Of a stretch of 64,000 bases of DNA, positions 1-9,120 are shown one piece after another (position 1 is the stretch's first letter; each line of letters opens with the position of its first letter). Origin of the DNA: Herbinix luporum (GTDB lineage Bacteria; Bacillota; Clostridia; Lachnospirales; Lachnospiraceae). The notes beneath the pieces are model-generated. The model had not been told where the DNA came from. It did not search any database and saw only the letters and a list, made by a program, of their open reading frames with translations. The stretch lies in assembly GCF_900070325.1 (NCBI RefSeq), contig NZ_LN879430.1, forward strand, positions 546,501 through 610,500, in the 5' to 3' direction. Made by a program: the position numbers and the translations under genes.

Positions 1-224
1 TTTTAATTGTTGCTGTTTGTTTGACAGCTGGGTATATGGGTTATGTTCTTCTTAAGGAAAAGCTTGGTGACACAGATATTTTAGCTAATAATAAAACTAA
101 TAAAGCTAATAAAATTGAAAAAAATATTGATATAGGTAATACAATTAGGTTTTGCACAAAATGCGGAGAACCTATAAAAAAAGATAATAATTTTTGTACT
201 CAATGTGGTAATAAGATTAGGTAA
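1..224 (+). CDS. C-terminal part of a membrane-anchored zinc-ribbon protein (5' end outside window)
   Basis: The open frame runs in from the left edge without a start that has an SD, so this is the tail of a longer gene. The first visible residues (LIVAVCLTAGYMGYVLL) form a hydrophobic segment that looks like the end of a membrane anchor. A polar Asn/Lys-rich linker follows, and then a C-terminal zinc ribbon with two CxxC knuckles (FCTKCGE and FCTQCGN) spaced as in the zinc-ribbon domains common at the ends of Firmicutes membrane proteins. The two knuckles would bind one Zn ion. Function cannot be told from this fragment. A strong terminator follows 12 bases after the stop. Confidence 0.6.
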   Translation, partial: LIVAVCLTAGYMGYVLLKEKLGDTDILANNKTNKANKIEKNIDIGNTIRFCTKCGEPIKKDNNFCTQCGNKIR

Positions 225-235
225 TATATTTATAG

Positions 236-270
236 CCTCGATTAGGTTAATCCCTAATCGGGGTTTTTTA
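236..270 (+). terminator. Rho-independent terminator after the zinc-ribbon gene
   Basis: An 11-bp stem (CCTCGATTAGG with CCTAATCGGGG, one T-G wobble) has a 5-base loop and is followed by TTTTTT. It closes the upstream gene and separates it from hpt. Confidence 0.85.
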
Positions 271-445
271 TTGATCCTTACATTTCTATATAATTATTAA
301 TCTAATTTTTAAACAGTATTGAAATAATGATGTTAATGTAATAATATCATTATGTTGATGTTAACAAGGAGAAGATAAGATAACTATAAGAGTTTACAAA
401 AAAAATCAGATACTTATTTTAAACAGAAAGAGGTTAATTATAATT

Positions 446-985
446 ATGTTCCAAGATGTAGAAAAAATATTATTTGACGAAGCTGTATTAGCAAAAAGAA
501 TAGGTGAATTAGGAGAAGAAATCTCAAAAGATTTTGCAAATGAGGAGGTAATGCTTGTAGGCATCTTAAAAGGTGCCAGTGTATTTATGTCAGATTTAAT
601 TAGAAAAATTAGCATACCTGCTTATATTGATTATATGGTAGTCTCAAGTTATGGAAATTCTGCTGAGACTAGTGGAGTGGTTCGTATAATAAAAGATTTA
701 GAGGACAATATTGAAGGGAAAAATATTATTATCGTAGAAGATATTATAGATACCGGCTTAACTTTAGCATATTTAAAGAAGAATTTATTAAACCGTAATC
801 CAAAATCACTAAAAATTTGTACCCTCTTAGACAAGCCCTCAAGAAGACAAAAGGAGATTGCCATAGATTATAAGGGGTTTGAAGTTCCCGATGAATTTAT
901 TATAGGATATGGTATTGATTATGCAGAAAAATATAGAAATCTTCCTTTTGTTGGAGTGCTAAAAAGGGAAGTGTATGAGAAATAG
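446..985 (+). CDS. hpt: Hypoxanthine phosphoribosyltransferase
   Basis: A 179-aa purine salvage enzyme that transfers phosphoribose from PRPP to hypoxanthine or guanine in the cytoplasm. The PRPP-binding loop VEDIIDTG is at residues 97-104, right after a hydrophobic strand. The pyrophosphate-contact loop LVGILKGASVF is at 37-47. Length matches bacterial Hpt (about 180 aa). An AGAGG lies 10-15 bases before the ATG. In many Firmicutes hpt sits beside tilS and ftsH; here it stands alone with its own terminator. It could be called an xpt-like PRTase, but the motif set fits Hpt best. Confidence 0.93.
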   Translation: MFQDVEKILFDEAVLAKRIGELGEEISKDFANEEVMLVGILKGASVFMSDLIRKISIPAYIDYMVVSSYGNSAETSGVVRIIKDLEDNIEGKNIIIVEDIIDTGLTLAYLKKNLLNRNPKSLKICTLLDKPSRRQKEIAIDYKGFEVPDEFIIGYGIDYAEKYRNLPFVGVLKREVYEK

Positions 986-997
986 GAAAATAAAAAT

Positions 998-1044
998 GCC
1001 CAGGAAGTCTAGTCTGTATGGACTAAATTCCTGGGATTTTTTTT
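998..1044 (+). terminator. Rho-independent terminator of hpt
   Basis: CCCAGGAA pairs with TTCCTGGG and an inner arm (AGTCTAGTC with GGACTA) extends the stem. An ATTTTTTTT tract follows. Confidence 0.9.
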
Positions 1045-1188
1045 GTCCAAATGGTTTGTTATTTATCTAATGGGAGTTGAATATAATGTAATTATCAAGC
1101 TTACTTTACATTCAACTATTGATTATAGATTTTTTATTATTAATATCAATTAGCCCTGTAGATATTTTTATAAGAAGGTGTCTCCTAT

Positions 1189-2010
1189 ATGAAAAAAGTA
1201 AAATTTATAATATATGGATTACGTAATCACAAACTAAAATTTATGCTTATATTTATTACTACATTCATTACCATATTAACTTTTAACATAAGTTCTTCAT
1301 TTCAAAAATCAGTAATTGACACTAGATATGCTGATTTCCGTGATTTGACACTAAACAGTCAAATTTTTATAAGTACTGCCGATGGATAATATGGCTTTTT
1401 TGACCCTGGTATAATTGATGTAATAGATAAACAGGAAAATGTCCAGGCATCCCTAATCCGTTGTATTGGCTATATAAATTCTGATATAAGCAGGGAGTTA
1501 TTGTGTTTACTTGGTATGGATATAGAAGAACAGAGACCTGTATATGATATTGAAGTTATAAGTGGGGATATTAATAATTTTAGAGAAAATGATATTATTG
1601 TTTCTGAGGATTTTGCCAAAAAACATGGACTTGGTATTGGCAGTAAATTTTATGTGTATTACGGTGATAAAAAAGAGTCTTTAAATGTTAAAGCAATTGG
1701 AGCAAAAGAAGGGTTTTTTGAAAACACTATTGGTGTTACCAAAAAAGATATCTTAAAGATTGGTGTTTTTGAAGGATTAACTATTAGCTTATATTCATCA
1801 TTGTGTGGGATGATTTATCAAAGATTAATTTTATCCATAGTAACTGATATATTATCATTCTATGTTGGGAAAATAGATGTAGCAATAACTTATAAGAGTA
1901 TTATAGCTATGTTTTTAATATCTAGTATGTTAATAATAAGTGTATTAATTGGTGTAATTAAAAAATATGTACTTAAGGTTAATCTGATTGAAAGAGTAAT
2001 ATCATATTGA
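1189..2010 (+). pseudogene. Broken ABC transporter permease (FtsX/MacB type)
   Basis: The N-terminus (residues 1-40: basic start, then one long hydrophobic segment ending in FNISSSF) and the following extracellular region look like a MacB/FtsX-type permease. The frame is cut by a TAA at 1387-1389. After it the same frame stays open and readable to 2010. The extracellular domain then jumps at about residue 190 (KIGVFEGLTISLYS) straight into what looks like the last membrane segments, so the middle of an approximately 400-800 aa permease is missing. In-frame stop plus internal deletion indicates a dead gene. It lies just before a broken ATPase gene of the same exporter type. Confidence 0.75.
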
Positions 2011-2030
2011 TAATCTGGGAGGATAAATAA

Positions 2031-2530
2031 TTGTTAGTGGCACAGGATTTAAATAAAGTTTATAACAATAACATTAAGAACCATGTTATTAAAGATATTA
2101 ATCTGACCGTTGAAAAAGGAGAATATATAGTTATAACAGGGAAATCAGGATCGGGAAAAACAACCTTACTATATTTATTAAGCGGTCTAGAGGTGCCTAC
2201 ATCAGGTAAAGTTCTATTTCATGATATTTCTTTAGGGGATCTAAAGGACAAAGAGATTAGTTACTTAAGAAGAAGTAAACTTGGGTTTATATTCCAATTT
2301 TATAACTTGGTTAAGAATCTAAATGTACGGGATAATATTTTCCTGCCAATTGAATATAGTAAAAAAATGAGGGATTAAAACATGAAAAAATATATGAATA
2401 TATAGAAATGCTTGGATTAAAGGATAAGTTAAAATCTTATCCCTATCAATTATCCGGGGGACAGCAACAGAGGGTAGCTATAGCAAGGGCACTGGCTATT
2501 GACCCTGAGTCAGTTTTTTTGTTTTTTTAG
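2031..2530 (+). pseudogene. Broken ABC transporter ATP-binding protein (MacB/LolD type)
   Basis: It starts at a TTG behind GGGAGG. Walker A (GKSGSGKTT) and the Q-loop region (GFIFQFYNL) are intact, but the frame stops at 2376-2378. Shifting by one base just before that stop restores the protein: ...[13 protein letters not shown], then the signature [15 protein letters not shown], then it ends at TAG 2528-2530. Walker B and the H-loop are absent, since after LAIDPE the sequence becomes a T-rich stretch. Frameshift plus 3' truncation rules out function. With the permease upstream it forms one decayed export operon. Confidence 0.85.
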
Positions 2531-2662
2531 AAAATGCCGTTAAATATTGACGCAAACAAGTAAAATGTGGTATCATCATCTGCAATAATAGAAACTATAT
2601 TTTATATTAGTAAAAGTGCTGCTAATATTAATTTATGAAAAGTAAATTAGGAGATGAGTATT

Positions 2663-3025
2663 ATGAAAAAAATTATATTAATAGGAGTACTTATTGTTAG
2701 TATGATAGCACTTACTGCATGTGAACAATCCACAGAAGATTGGCCTACAGCAGATGAGATGTTAAATAATTTACAGAAAGCAGGATATGTAATAACTGAA
2801 GGTGATAAAGTTCAAGTAGGTGCTGTAAAGCATAAAGGTTATGTGATTATAGCAGAAAAGGATTCTGAATTTGTTGCAGGTTTTTGGGGGGAAGATTATA
2901 GTTCGGCTAAAGAAGTTTTTAATTATTGGGATAGATACCAAACTAAATTTAAAATATTAGTAGATAATACGGTTTATTGTGGAACAAAAGAAGCTATAAA
3001 GCATGCCGGTATTGATTTAAAGTAA
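2663..3025 (+). CDS. Small secreted lipoprotein of unknown function
   Basis: A 120-aa protein with a lipoprotein signal: KK start, hydrophobic run of about 14 residues, and lipobox LTAC, so Cys is likely lipidated outside the membrane. The ATG at 2663 is preferred over the one at 2654 because AGGAG (2649-2653) sits 9 bases before it. The mature part is mixed alpha/beta with two later cysteines (C, YCGT) and no catalytic motif I recognise. It may resemble small clostridial lipoproteins of the type sometimes found near ABC exporters. No function is assigned. Confidence 0.7.
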   Translation: MKKIILIGVLIVSMIALTACEQSTEDWPTADEMLNNLQKAGYVITEGDKVQVGAVKHKGYVIIAEKDSEFVAGFWGEDYSSAKEVFNYWDRYQTKFKILVDNTVYCGTKEAIKHAGIDLK

Positions 3026-3145
3026 ATTTTAATTTTTTGTATTATTATAAGAGTATGTTATAATCAAACTAATAGTTTATATTTTGATTATTATTTTAAG
3101 TGGTTTTATTTTACTCAAATTTACATAATAGATTGGAAGGATAAA

Positions 3146-3673
3146 ATGAAATTATTAGTTACACGGCATGGTGAGACGGAATGGAACAGAAAAAACATGA
3201 TATTAGGTAGGACGGATATAACTTTAAATGAAACCGGTATTATGCAAGCAAAAAAATTGAGAGATAATATACCATATCCTATTAAGTATGTTATTGCTTC
3301 TCCCTTACAAAGAGCTGCTATGACTGCAAATATAGTATGTGAGAATTTGAATGTTGAAATAAAATATGATGATAGACTTATGGAAATGGATTTTGGCACT
3401 TTTGAGGGCCGTGACAGAACTTGTGAAGTGTACCAGATGGAAAAGAGAAATTTCTTCACTCGGTATCCCCAGGGAGAGTCATATTTTCAAGTGGCCCAGA
3501 GGGTTTATAATTGCTTGGATGAAATTATAGAGAAATATTCTGACGGGAATGTTCTTATTATAACTCATAACGGTATTTGTAGAGTAATTCGTACATACTT
3601 TGATAATATTAGTAATGAAGAATTTGCACAGTATAGTTTGAAGAACTGTGAACTTGAAGTGTATCATATATAA
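3146..3673 (+). CDS. Histidine phosphatase family protein (phosphoglycerate mutase-like)
   Basis: A 175-aa cytoplasmic phosphatase of the branch-1 histidine phosphatase superfamily. The catalytic RHGETEWN motif lies at residues 7-14 (phospho-histidine plus Arg and Glu). A second core motif, EMDFGTFEGR, lies near residue 80. The second catalytic His is in LIITHNG near residue 138. This short form matches phosphatases of the CobC/GpmB group rather than true glycolytic mutase (about 230-250 aa). Nothing next to it (lipoprotein before, cas operon after) tells the substrate. GGAAGG lies 7-12 bases before the ATG. A terminator follows. Confidence 0.88.
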   Translation: MKLLVTRHGETEWNRKNMILGRTDITLNETGIMQAKKLRDNIPYPIKYVIASPLQRAAMTANIVCENLNVEIKYDDRLMEMDFGTFEGRDRTCEVYQMEKRNFFTRYPQGESYFQVAQRVYNCLDEIIEKYSDGNVLIITHNGICRVIRTYFDNISNEEFAQYSLKNCELEVYHI

Positions 3674-3707
3674 GTTATGATTTGAAAAATAGATATGGTT
3701 TTAAAAG

Positions 3708-3739
3708 ATGTTGCAAATAAGTATTGCAACATTTTTTTT
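3708..3739 (+). terminator. Rho-independent terminator before the cas operon
   Basis: ATGTTGCAA pairs with TTGCAACAT around a 7-base loop, followed by TTTTTTT. It insulates the cas operon from upstream transcription. Confidence 0.9.
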
Positions 3740-3793
3740 AAGCCTAAATAAATGTAAAACTATGGAGTTAAAGTATTAATATGTATAAATTTA

Positions 3794-3802
3794 TGATATA
3801 AT
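3794..3802 (+). promoter_or_regulatory. Likely cas operon promoter, extended -10
   Basis: TGATATAAT is a perfect extended -10 box (TGn plus TATAAT). It is the best promoter between the upstream terminator and cas3, with the start codon about 40 bases on. There is no good -35 at 17 bases, which is typical for extended -10 promoters. It has not been tested. Confidence 0.55.
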
Positions 3803-3840
3803 GTAGATGTTAGCAATGTTTTGCCAGGAGGGGTGAGCGT

Positions 3841-6396
3841 ATGTTTTTTGATGTATTAGCCCGTAAAGAAGAAAATGAACTTGGTGAAGTGAAAAGTCAA
3901 AGCTTAACAGAGCATTTACTATCAGTAGGAAAGATAGCCAGTCAGATAGGAGATTTAATTGGTATTAAACACCTAATGATGCATGTGGGGTTATTACATG
4001 ACATGGGTAAAGCTGATAGAAATTTTCAGACATATCTTAACGGAAGTAGTAATAAAAAAGTGGACCATTCATCAGCCGGAGCAAAACTGTGGATACATAT
4101 ATTATCTGATACTAAAGAATATGAAGAATATTATAATACTGTTAAATTTCAATATTATAAAGAGATAATCCTTTATCTTATTCAATCTCACCATGGACTT
4201 TTTGATGTGATAGACACAATTAATATAAAGAATAAATCTTTTGAAAGACTGAAATATGATTCAAAAGTTACATATCATTTTAATGATGATGTTCTAAATT
4301 ATTATAATTATTTCAATAACTATTTGATTCAGAATGAAAACTATAGTATGGATGAATTGATATGGAGAGGATTTGAAGAATTCAATGTAATCTTTAATAA
4401 GTTAAAGCAAATGGCTAAATCAAATCCATTGGCAGAATCAAAAAAAGTATATTTACATGAATTTAATTATTACATATCTTGTTTTGTACGCTTATGCTTA
4501 TCAATTCTTAAGGAGGCAGATATATACGATTCAGCCAATGTTTTTGAGGCAGAAAAGCAGAAAGTATGGAATCAAGAAGAACTTCAAAGTATTTGGAATG
4601 AAGCTTATTCTAAGATTGAGATGATTTATAGGGATTATGAAAATGTTGATAAGCCATCGGAATTAAATTATACAAGAACAGAAATGTCAAAAGTTGCAAA
4701 ACAATTTGCATCCAATTATAAAGAAGGGATATTTCAATTAGAAATGCCTACAGGAGCAGGAAAGACAAAAACATCACTCAGATATGCCCTTACTAATGCC
4801 AAGAATTATAATAGAAAGAGAATCTTTTATATAACAGCATTTTTATCAGTGTTAGAACAAAATGCCAATGAAATAAAAAACATTATATCTAATGATACTA
4901 TTGTATTGGAGCACCATAGTAATATACTTTTAGAAGAGCGAAAGGATGATGAGCAATTTAAGTATGACGTAGAACACCGTATGTTAAGCTATCTGAAGGA
5001 AAGCTGGGAAGCGCCTATAATATTAACTACCATGGTTCAATTTTGCAATACTCTATTTAAAGGACAAGCAAGTCAAATCAGAAGGTTTTGTAAATTAATT
5101 GACTCTGTAATTATTATTGATGAAGTACAGAGTTTGCCATTAAAGGCAATTTATAATTTTAATTTAATGATGAACTTTATGAAAAATATAATGCATTGTA
5201 ATATTGTACATTGTACGGCAACACAACCAATCTTAAACAGTAAAGCATTAAAATATCCGGTATATTATGGAGATTTAAACAATAATAATTTTAAAATTAT
5301 TGAAAAAAAATTAATTAAGAGGACATGTTTTGACAGGGTAGTATATTATAATTTAACTGGTAGTGATGCTAGGAAGAAGATGTCGACTTATGATATTATA
5401 CAACATGTAGAAAAAACTCTTAGGGATTTTGATAGTTGTCTCATTGTGTTAAATACTAAAAAAGCAGTCAGAACTTTATATGATGAATTTTCTAATCAAA
5501 TGACAAATGAAAAAATAGTATATCTTACGACTAATCTATGTGCAGCACATCGACTTGAAATAATTGATGAAGTAAAGCAGATCTTAATTAAAAATCGCAA
5601 TGGAAATTCAAAGACAAAATTAATATGTATAAGTACACAACTAATTGAAGCAGGTGTTGATTTAGATTTTGATTGTGTTTATAGATCAATGGCCGGTATA
5701 GATAGCCTTGTTCAATGTGCCGGACGTTGTAACAGAGAAGGTAAACTAACTAAGGACGGCCAATATATACAAGGAAAAATTTATATTATTAATTATGATA
5801 TGGAAAATCTGGCGAATTTACAGGATATTAGGCAAACAGTTACTGCCTCAGAGGAAGCAATTCGTAGCATTAGCATAGCAAATGATGAAGAGCAAATATC
5901 TCTAGATGAGATAAAGTCATATTATTTTAACAAATATTATATAGAAAATGAGAAGAAAATGAGTTATTGCCAAAGAAAAGATGGCGATAACATGATTGAA
6001 CAACTAAGCATTAATAAAAGTATGAGAATAGCATATGAACAATATCATTACACTAAATATCCATTTAGATTAGCACAGGCATTCCGGGAAGCAGCTGATA
6101 ATTTTGAATTAATTAAGCATGATACTGTGGGAGTGATTGTTTATTATAAAAATGAAGATTTAATTGAACAATTACTAATTGCAATAGAAAAGAGGGATAG
6201 TTATGAGATATCTAAGTTACTAAAAAAACTTCAGAGAACCACAGTAAATGTTTATTTTAATGAGAAGCTACAAGGGTATGTTCAGAATATAATTAAGGAC
6301 AAAGTCAAAGATGGGCAGATATGGTTATTGGACAAGCACTATTATGATGAAAAATTAGGTATTGTAACTGAAGGCTTAGCAGATTTTATTGTTTAA
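3841..6396 (+). CDS. cas3: Cas3 helicase-nuclease, type I-C
   Basis: An 851-aa effector that is recruited to the R-loop made by Cascade, then unwinds and cuts target DNA. The N-terminal HD nuclease has TEH (H25) and LLHDMGK (H53-D54). The superfamily 2 helicase follows: Walker A EMPTGAGKT at 301-309, DEVQ box at 427-430, motif III CTATQP, motif V STQLIEAGVD, and motif VI QCAGRCNR. HD and helicase are fused, as usual in I-C. All key residues seen are intact. ATG follows AGGAGGGG. It is the first gene of a tight seven-gene operon; cas5c starts 13 bases after its stop. Confidence 0.97.
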   Translation: MFFDVLARKEENELGEVKSQSLTEHLLSVGKIASQIGDLIGIKHLMMHVGLLHDMGKADRNFQTYLNGSSNKKVDHSSAGAKLWIHILSDTKEYEEYYNTVKFQYYKEIILYLIQSHHGLFDVIDTINIKNKSFERLKYDSKVTYHFNDDVLNYYNYFNNYLIQNENYSMDELIWRGFEEFNVIFNKLKQMAKSNPLAESKKVYLHEFNYYISCFVRLCLSILKEADIYDSANVFEAEKQKVWNQEELQSIWNEAYSKIEMIYRDYENVDKPSELNYTRTEMSKVAKQFASNYKEGIFQLEMPTGAGKTKTSLRYALTNAKNYNRKRIFYITAFLSVLEQNANEIKNIISNDTIVLEHHSNILLEERKDDEQFKYDVEHRMLSYLKESWEAPIILTTMVQFCNTLFKGQASQIRRFCKLIDSVIIIDEVQSLPLKAIYNFNLMMNFMKNIMHCNIVHCTATQPILNSKALKYPVYYGDLNNNNFKIIEKKLIKRTCFDRVVYYNLTGSDARKKMSTYDIIQHVEKTLRDFDSCLIVLNTKKAVRTLYDEFSNQMTNEKIVYLTTNLCAAHRLEIIDEVKQILIKNRNGNSKTKLICISTQLIEAGVDLDFDCVYRSMAGIDSLVQCAGRCNREGKLTKDGQYIQGKIYIINYDMENLANLQDIRQTVTASEEAIRSISIANDEEQISLDEIKSYYFNKYYIENEKKMSYCQRKDGDNMIEQLSINKSMRIAYEQYHYTKYPFRLAQAFREAADNFELIKHDTVGVIVYYKNEDLIEQLLIAIEKRDSYEISKLLKKLQRTTVNVYFNEKLQGYVQNIIKDKVKDGQIWLLDKHYYDEKLGIVTEGLADFIV

Positions 6397-6409
6397 GGAG
6401 GGAACTCTT

Positions 6410-7153
6410 ATGAGTGAAAAGTTTCGTTCATCTCCATTTTATTATCGATTATTTGGAGATTATGCTCTTTTTACAGATCCGGTAACAAAGGGAGGAGGTG
6501 AAAAATTTACTTATCAGATACCGACTTATCAAGCCTTAAAAGGTATTACAGAACAGATTTACTGGAAACCTACTATACAATATTATGTAGATGCAGTAAA
6601 GGTATTACAACCTATTCAAACTGAAACTAAGGGAGTTGTAGCTTTTTTAAAAAACGGTAAAAAAGATTTAAACTACTATACCTATCTAAAGAATGTTGAC
6701 TACTTAGTTAAGGTACATTTTGAATGGAATGAATTAAGGCATGAACTTGCATATGACAGAAATGAAAAAAAGCATGAGCAAATATTTTTAAGATCACTAG
6801 AAAGAGGAGGAAGAAGAGATATCTTTCTTGGAGCCAGAGAGTGTTTCGGTTATGTTGAAAAAATAAATGAAAACGAATTTATAAATGCAATAACTCCTTT
6901 TGAGGGGAAGCAAATATCTTTTGGAATAATGTTTCACTCTTTTGTATATCCTGATGAAGCTTATAATGAGGACACAGCTAATAATTTGACATCCAATTTT
7001 ACTAATATTGCTATGAATAACGGAATAATTAACTTTATACGACCAGAAGAATGTGAGATACAGCAACAACTTAGAAATTATTCCATAAAAATGTTTGATT
7101 CAGATTCAATGAAAGATGTAGGTGAAGAGTGGGAGGAGGTGATGAATCAGTGA
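6410..7153 (+). CDS. cas5c: Cas5c (Cas5d), crRNA-processing Cascade subunit
   Basis: A 247-aa RAMP-fold protein. In type I-C this protein replaces Cas6: it cuts pre-crRNA at the base of the repeat hairpin and stays on the 5' handle in Cascade. The ATG at 6410 is chosen over 6389 because AAGGAGGG (6395-6402) sits directly in front of it. The N-terminus (SEKFRSSPFYYRLFGDYALFTDP) and the GGGEKFTYQIPTYQALKGI block are typical of the family. No cas6 gene exists in the operon, which fits this role. The gene overlaps cas8c by 4 bases (GTGA). Confidence 0.95.
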   Translation: MSEKFRSSPFYYRLFGDYALFTDPVTKGGGEKFTYQIPTYQALKGITEQIYWKPTIQYYVDAVKVLQPIQTETKGVVAFLKNGKKDLNYYTYLKNVDYLVKVHFEWNELRHELAYDRNEKKHEQIFLRSLERGGRRDIFLGARECFGYVEKINENEFINAITPFEGKQISFGIMFHSFVYPDEAYNEDTANNLTSNFTNIAMNNGIINFIRPEECEIQQQLRNYSIKMFDSDSMKDVGEEWEEVMNQ

Positions 7154-9120
7154 GTGGCTTAAAGGTGTTGTATGACACTTATAATATTGCTCTTGATGCA
7201 AATTTAGTTGATAGGTCGGAGAATATAGAAGAGGAAACAATATTACTTCCACTATATCATTCCAATAAGAAATCAGATGGAAAAGACATAATCCAAATAA
7301 CTTTGTCAACAAAGGGAGAATTTATTAAGGCTGATTGGGTGCCAAAAGATAAATATATTATATTTCCGGTTACTGAACGTTCAATTGCAAGATCAAATGG
7401 ATATGCTCCCCATCCTTTATGTGATGAATTGTCCTATCTAACTAAAGAAATTAATTCTGAAAAACATAAGTTATATATAAAGGAAATAAAATCATGGAAA
7501 GATTATATGGTTCAGGGGAATATTAACATTACATTTGAAGCAATATATAATTATATAATAAAAGAAACCATTTTAGATGATGTAATAAAAGAAATATTTG
7601 GAGTGAACGATTATAGTATTGATGATAAGAATGTAGTTCATTACATGGATGAAAATCAAAAAGTAAAGGAATGGAAACCTGAAAAAATATTTATAACTTT
7701 TCTCATAGAACATCGTGATGCCTTTCATAAGAATCTGTCTGTAACTACCGATAGGCAATTACATAATAATTATATATCATATGTAAGAAGTTTAAACATG
7801 GATAATGACAAAAAGTATTGTAACATTTCTAAAGAATTTACATATTGTGTGAAATCACACCGTGGTATTATGGGCAATGCAAAATTAATATCAATAAGTA
7901 ATAATAAAGAAACATATTACGGTAGGTTTAGTACCGGTGATGAAGTTATTAGTATAGGGTATGAAACATCTCAAAAGATTCATCTGATGCTTAAATATTT
8001 TCTTGAAAATAAAAACAATTCAAGATGGATTGGAGAAAACAGCTATCTTATCAATTGGTTTTCTGATGATATATCAAATAGTAATGGATTACAGTTAACA
8101 GGTGGTATAACTACATACGATGACGAGGACTTAGACTTGGAAGAATATGAAGATGAGTCTATATCTTTAGGTGGAAACACATCAAAAAATCTTAATAATT
8201 ATCTAACTGGTAGAGATAGGTTTATTCCTCCAGAGAGCAAATTCTATGTAATGATTATAGATAAGATAAGCAATGGAAGAGTTTCAATAAAATATTTTAG
8301 AGAGTTATATAGATCAGATTTATATAAACGTGTTGAGGCTTGGTACCATTCAACCAAATGGGGATTTTATAGTGCTAGACAAAAAGAAATTGTACAGCAA
8401 AGTCCATCTATTTATACTATAGCTGATTATATATTGGGTACTGAAACAGAAGAGAAAAATAGGACAACAGTTGTATGTAATAACAAGAAAATGCGGGTAA
8501 AAACAATTGAACGTCTGATTCCTTGTATTATTGATGGAAAAAAGATACCTTTGGATCTGGTTAATAGGATGTTCAATAACCTTTGCAAAAGGAGTTCTTA
8601 TGGAAAGACATGGAGTTCCATTGTGCAAGTAGGTTGTTCATTATTAAAAAAATATAAGTTAGATTATAAATTGAAAGATGAGGTGAAGGAAATGTTAGAG
8701 GAGAACAATAAAGACAGAAGTTATTTATATGGTCGACTTCTTGCTATTTATGAGAAACTTGAGGCGGATACCTTGTATAGCGGTACTAATGAAGTTGGAA
8801 ATCGTTCGACAAATGCAGAAAGACTGTGGACAGCATATACTAAGACGCCTGCCAGAACATTAATGATTCTGGAAGAAAAGATTAGACCATATAAGGAGCG
8901 TTTGCAAAAAGGTAAGCCTAGTAGCTACATTTATTATGAACGTCTAATTGGAAAAATTATTAATGACTTATCAGGGAACGAGAACTTTGACAATGAGAAA
9001 AACAATCCTCTAAATGAAGACTTTGTATTTGGATATTACGCTCAGAAGCAGGACTTATATAAGAAAAAATCTGAAGACAAGAAAGATGAAGTATTAGAGA
9101 ATATGAAGGAGGTATATTAA
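7150..9120 (+). CDS. cas8c: Cas8c (Csd1), large Cascade subunit
   Basis: A 656-aa large subunit of type I-C Cascade, responsible for PAM recognition and R-loop opening. The start is GTG 7150: GGAGGT (7135-7140) is 9 bases upstream and the GTGA overlap with the cas5c stop implies coupled translation. An upstream frame-compatible GTG at 7129 would lack an SD. The order (after cas5c, before cas7c) and the C-terminal part YLYGRLLAIYEKLEADTL are the usual Csd1 signature. A central acidic loop (DDEDLDLEEYEDES, near residue 325) is notable. An internal start for Cas11c lies inside this gene (8692). The stop overlaps the cas7c ATG (TAATG). Confidence 0.95.
   Translation: MSGLKVLYDTYNIALDANLVDRSENIEEETILLPLYHSNKKSDGKDIIQITLSTKGEFIKADWVPKDKYIIFPVTERSIARSNGYAPHPLCDELSYLTKEINSEKHKLYIKEIKSWKDYMVQGNINITFEAIYNYIIKETILDDVIKEIFGVNDYSIDDKNVVHYMDENQKVKEWKPEKIFITFLIEHRDAFHKNLSVTTDRQLHNNYISYVRSLNMDNDKKYCNISKEFTYCVKSHRGIMGNAKLISISNNKETYYGRFSTGDEVISIGYETSQKIHLMLKYFLENKNNSRWIGENSYLINWFSDDISNSNGLQLTGGITTYDDEDLDLEEYEDESISLGGNTSKNLNNYLTGRDRFIPPESKFYVMIIDKISNGRVSIKYFRELYRSDLYKRVEAWYHSTKWGFYSARQKEIVQQSPSIYTIADYILGTETEEKNRTTVVCNNKKMRVKTIERLIPCIIDGKKIPLDLVNRMFNNLCKRSSYGKTWSSIVQVGCSLLKKYKLDYKLKDEVKEMLEENNKDRSYLYGRLLAIYEKLEADTLYSGTNEVGNRSTNAERLWTAYTKTPARTLMILEEKIRPYKERLQKGKPSSYIYYERLIGKIINDLSGNENFDNEKNNPLNEDFVFGYYAQKQDLYKKKSEDKKDEVLENMKEVY
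8692..9120 (+). CDS. cas11c: Putative Cas11c small subunit from internal start in cas8c
   Basis: Inside cas8c, in the same frame, ATG 8692 (Met515 of Cas8c) is preceded by GAGGTG (8679-8684) and AAGGA, giving a strong SD at ideal distance. Translation from here yields a 142-aa, mostly helical, charged protein beginning MLEENNKDRSYLYGR. It is known for type I-C systems that Cas11 is made by internal translation of the cas8c 3' end and fills the belly of Cascade. No separate cas11 gene exists in this operon. Another in-frame ATG at 8569 has a weaker SD. The start is inference from sequence. Confidence 0.6.
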   Translation: MLEENNKDRSYLYGRLLAIYEKLEADTLYSGTNEVGNRSTNAERLWTAYTKTPARTLMILEEKIRPYKERLQKGKPSSYIYYERLIGKIINDLSGNENFDNEKNNPLNEDFVFGYYAQKQDLYKKKSEDKKDEVLENMKEVY

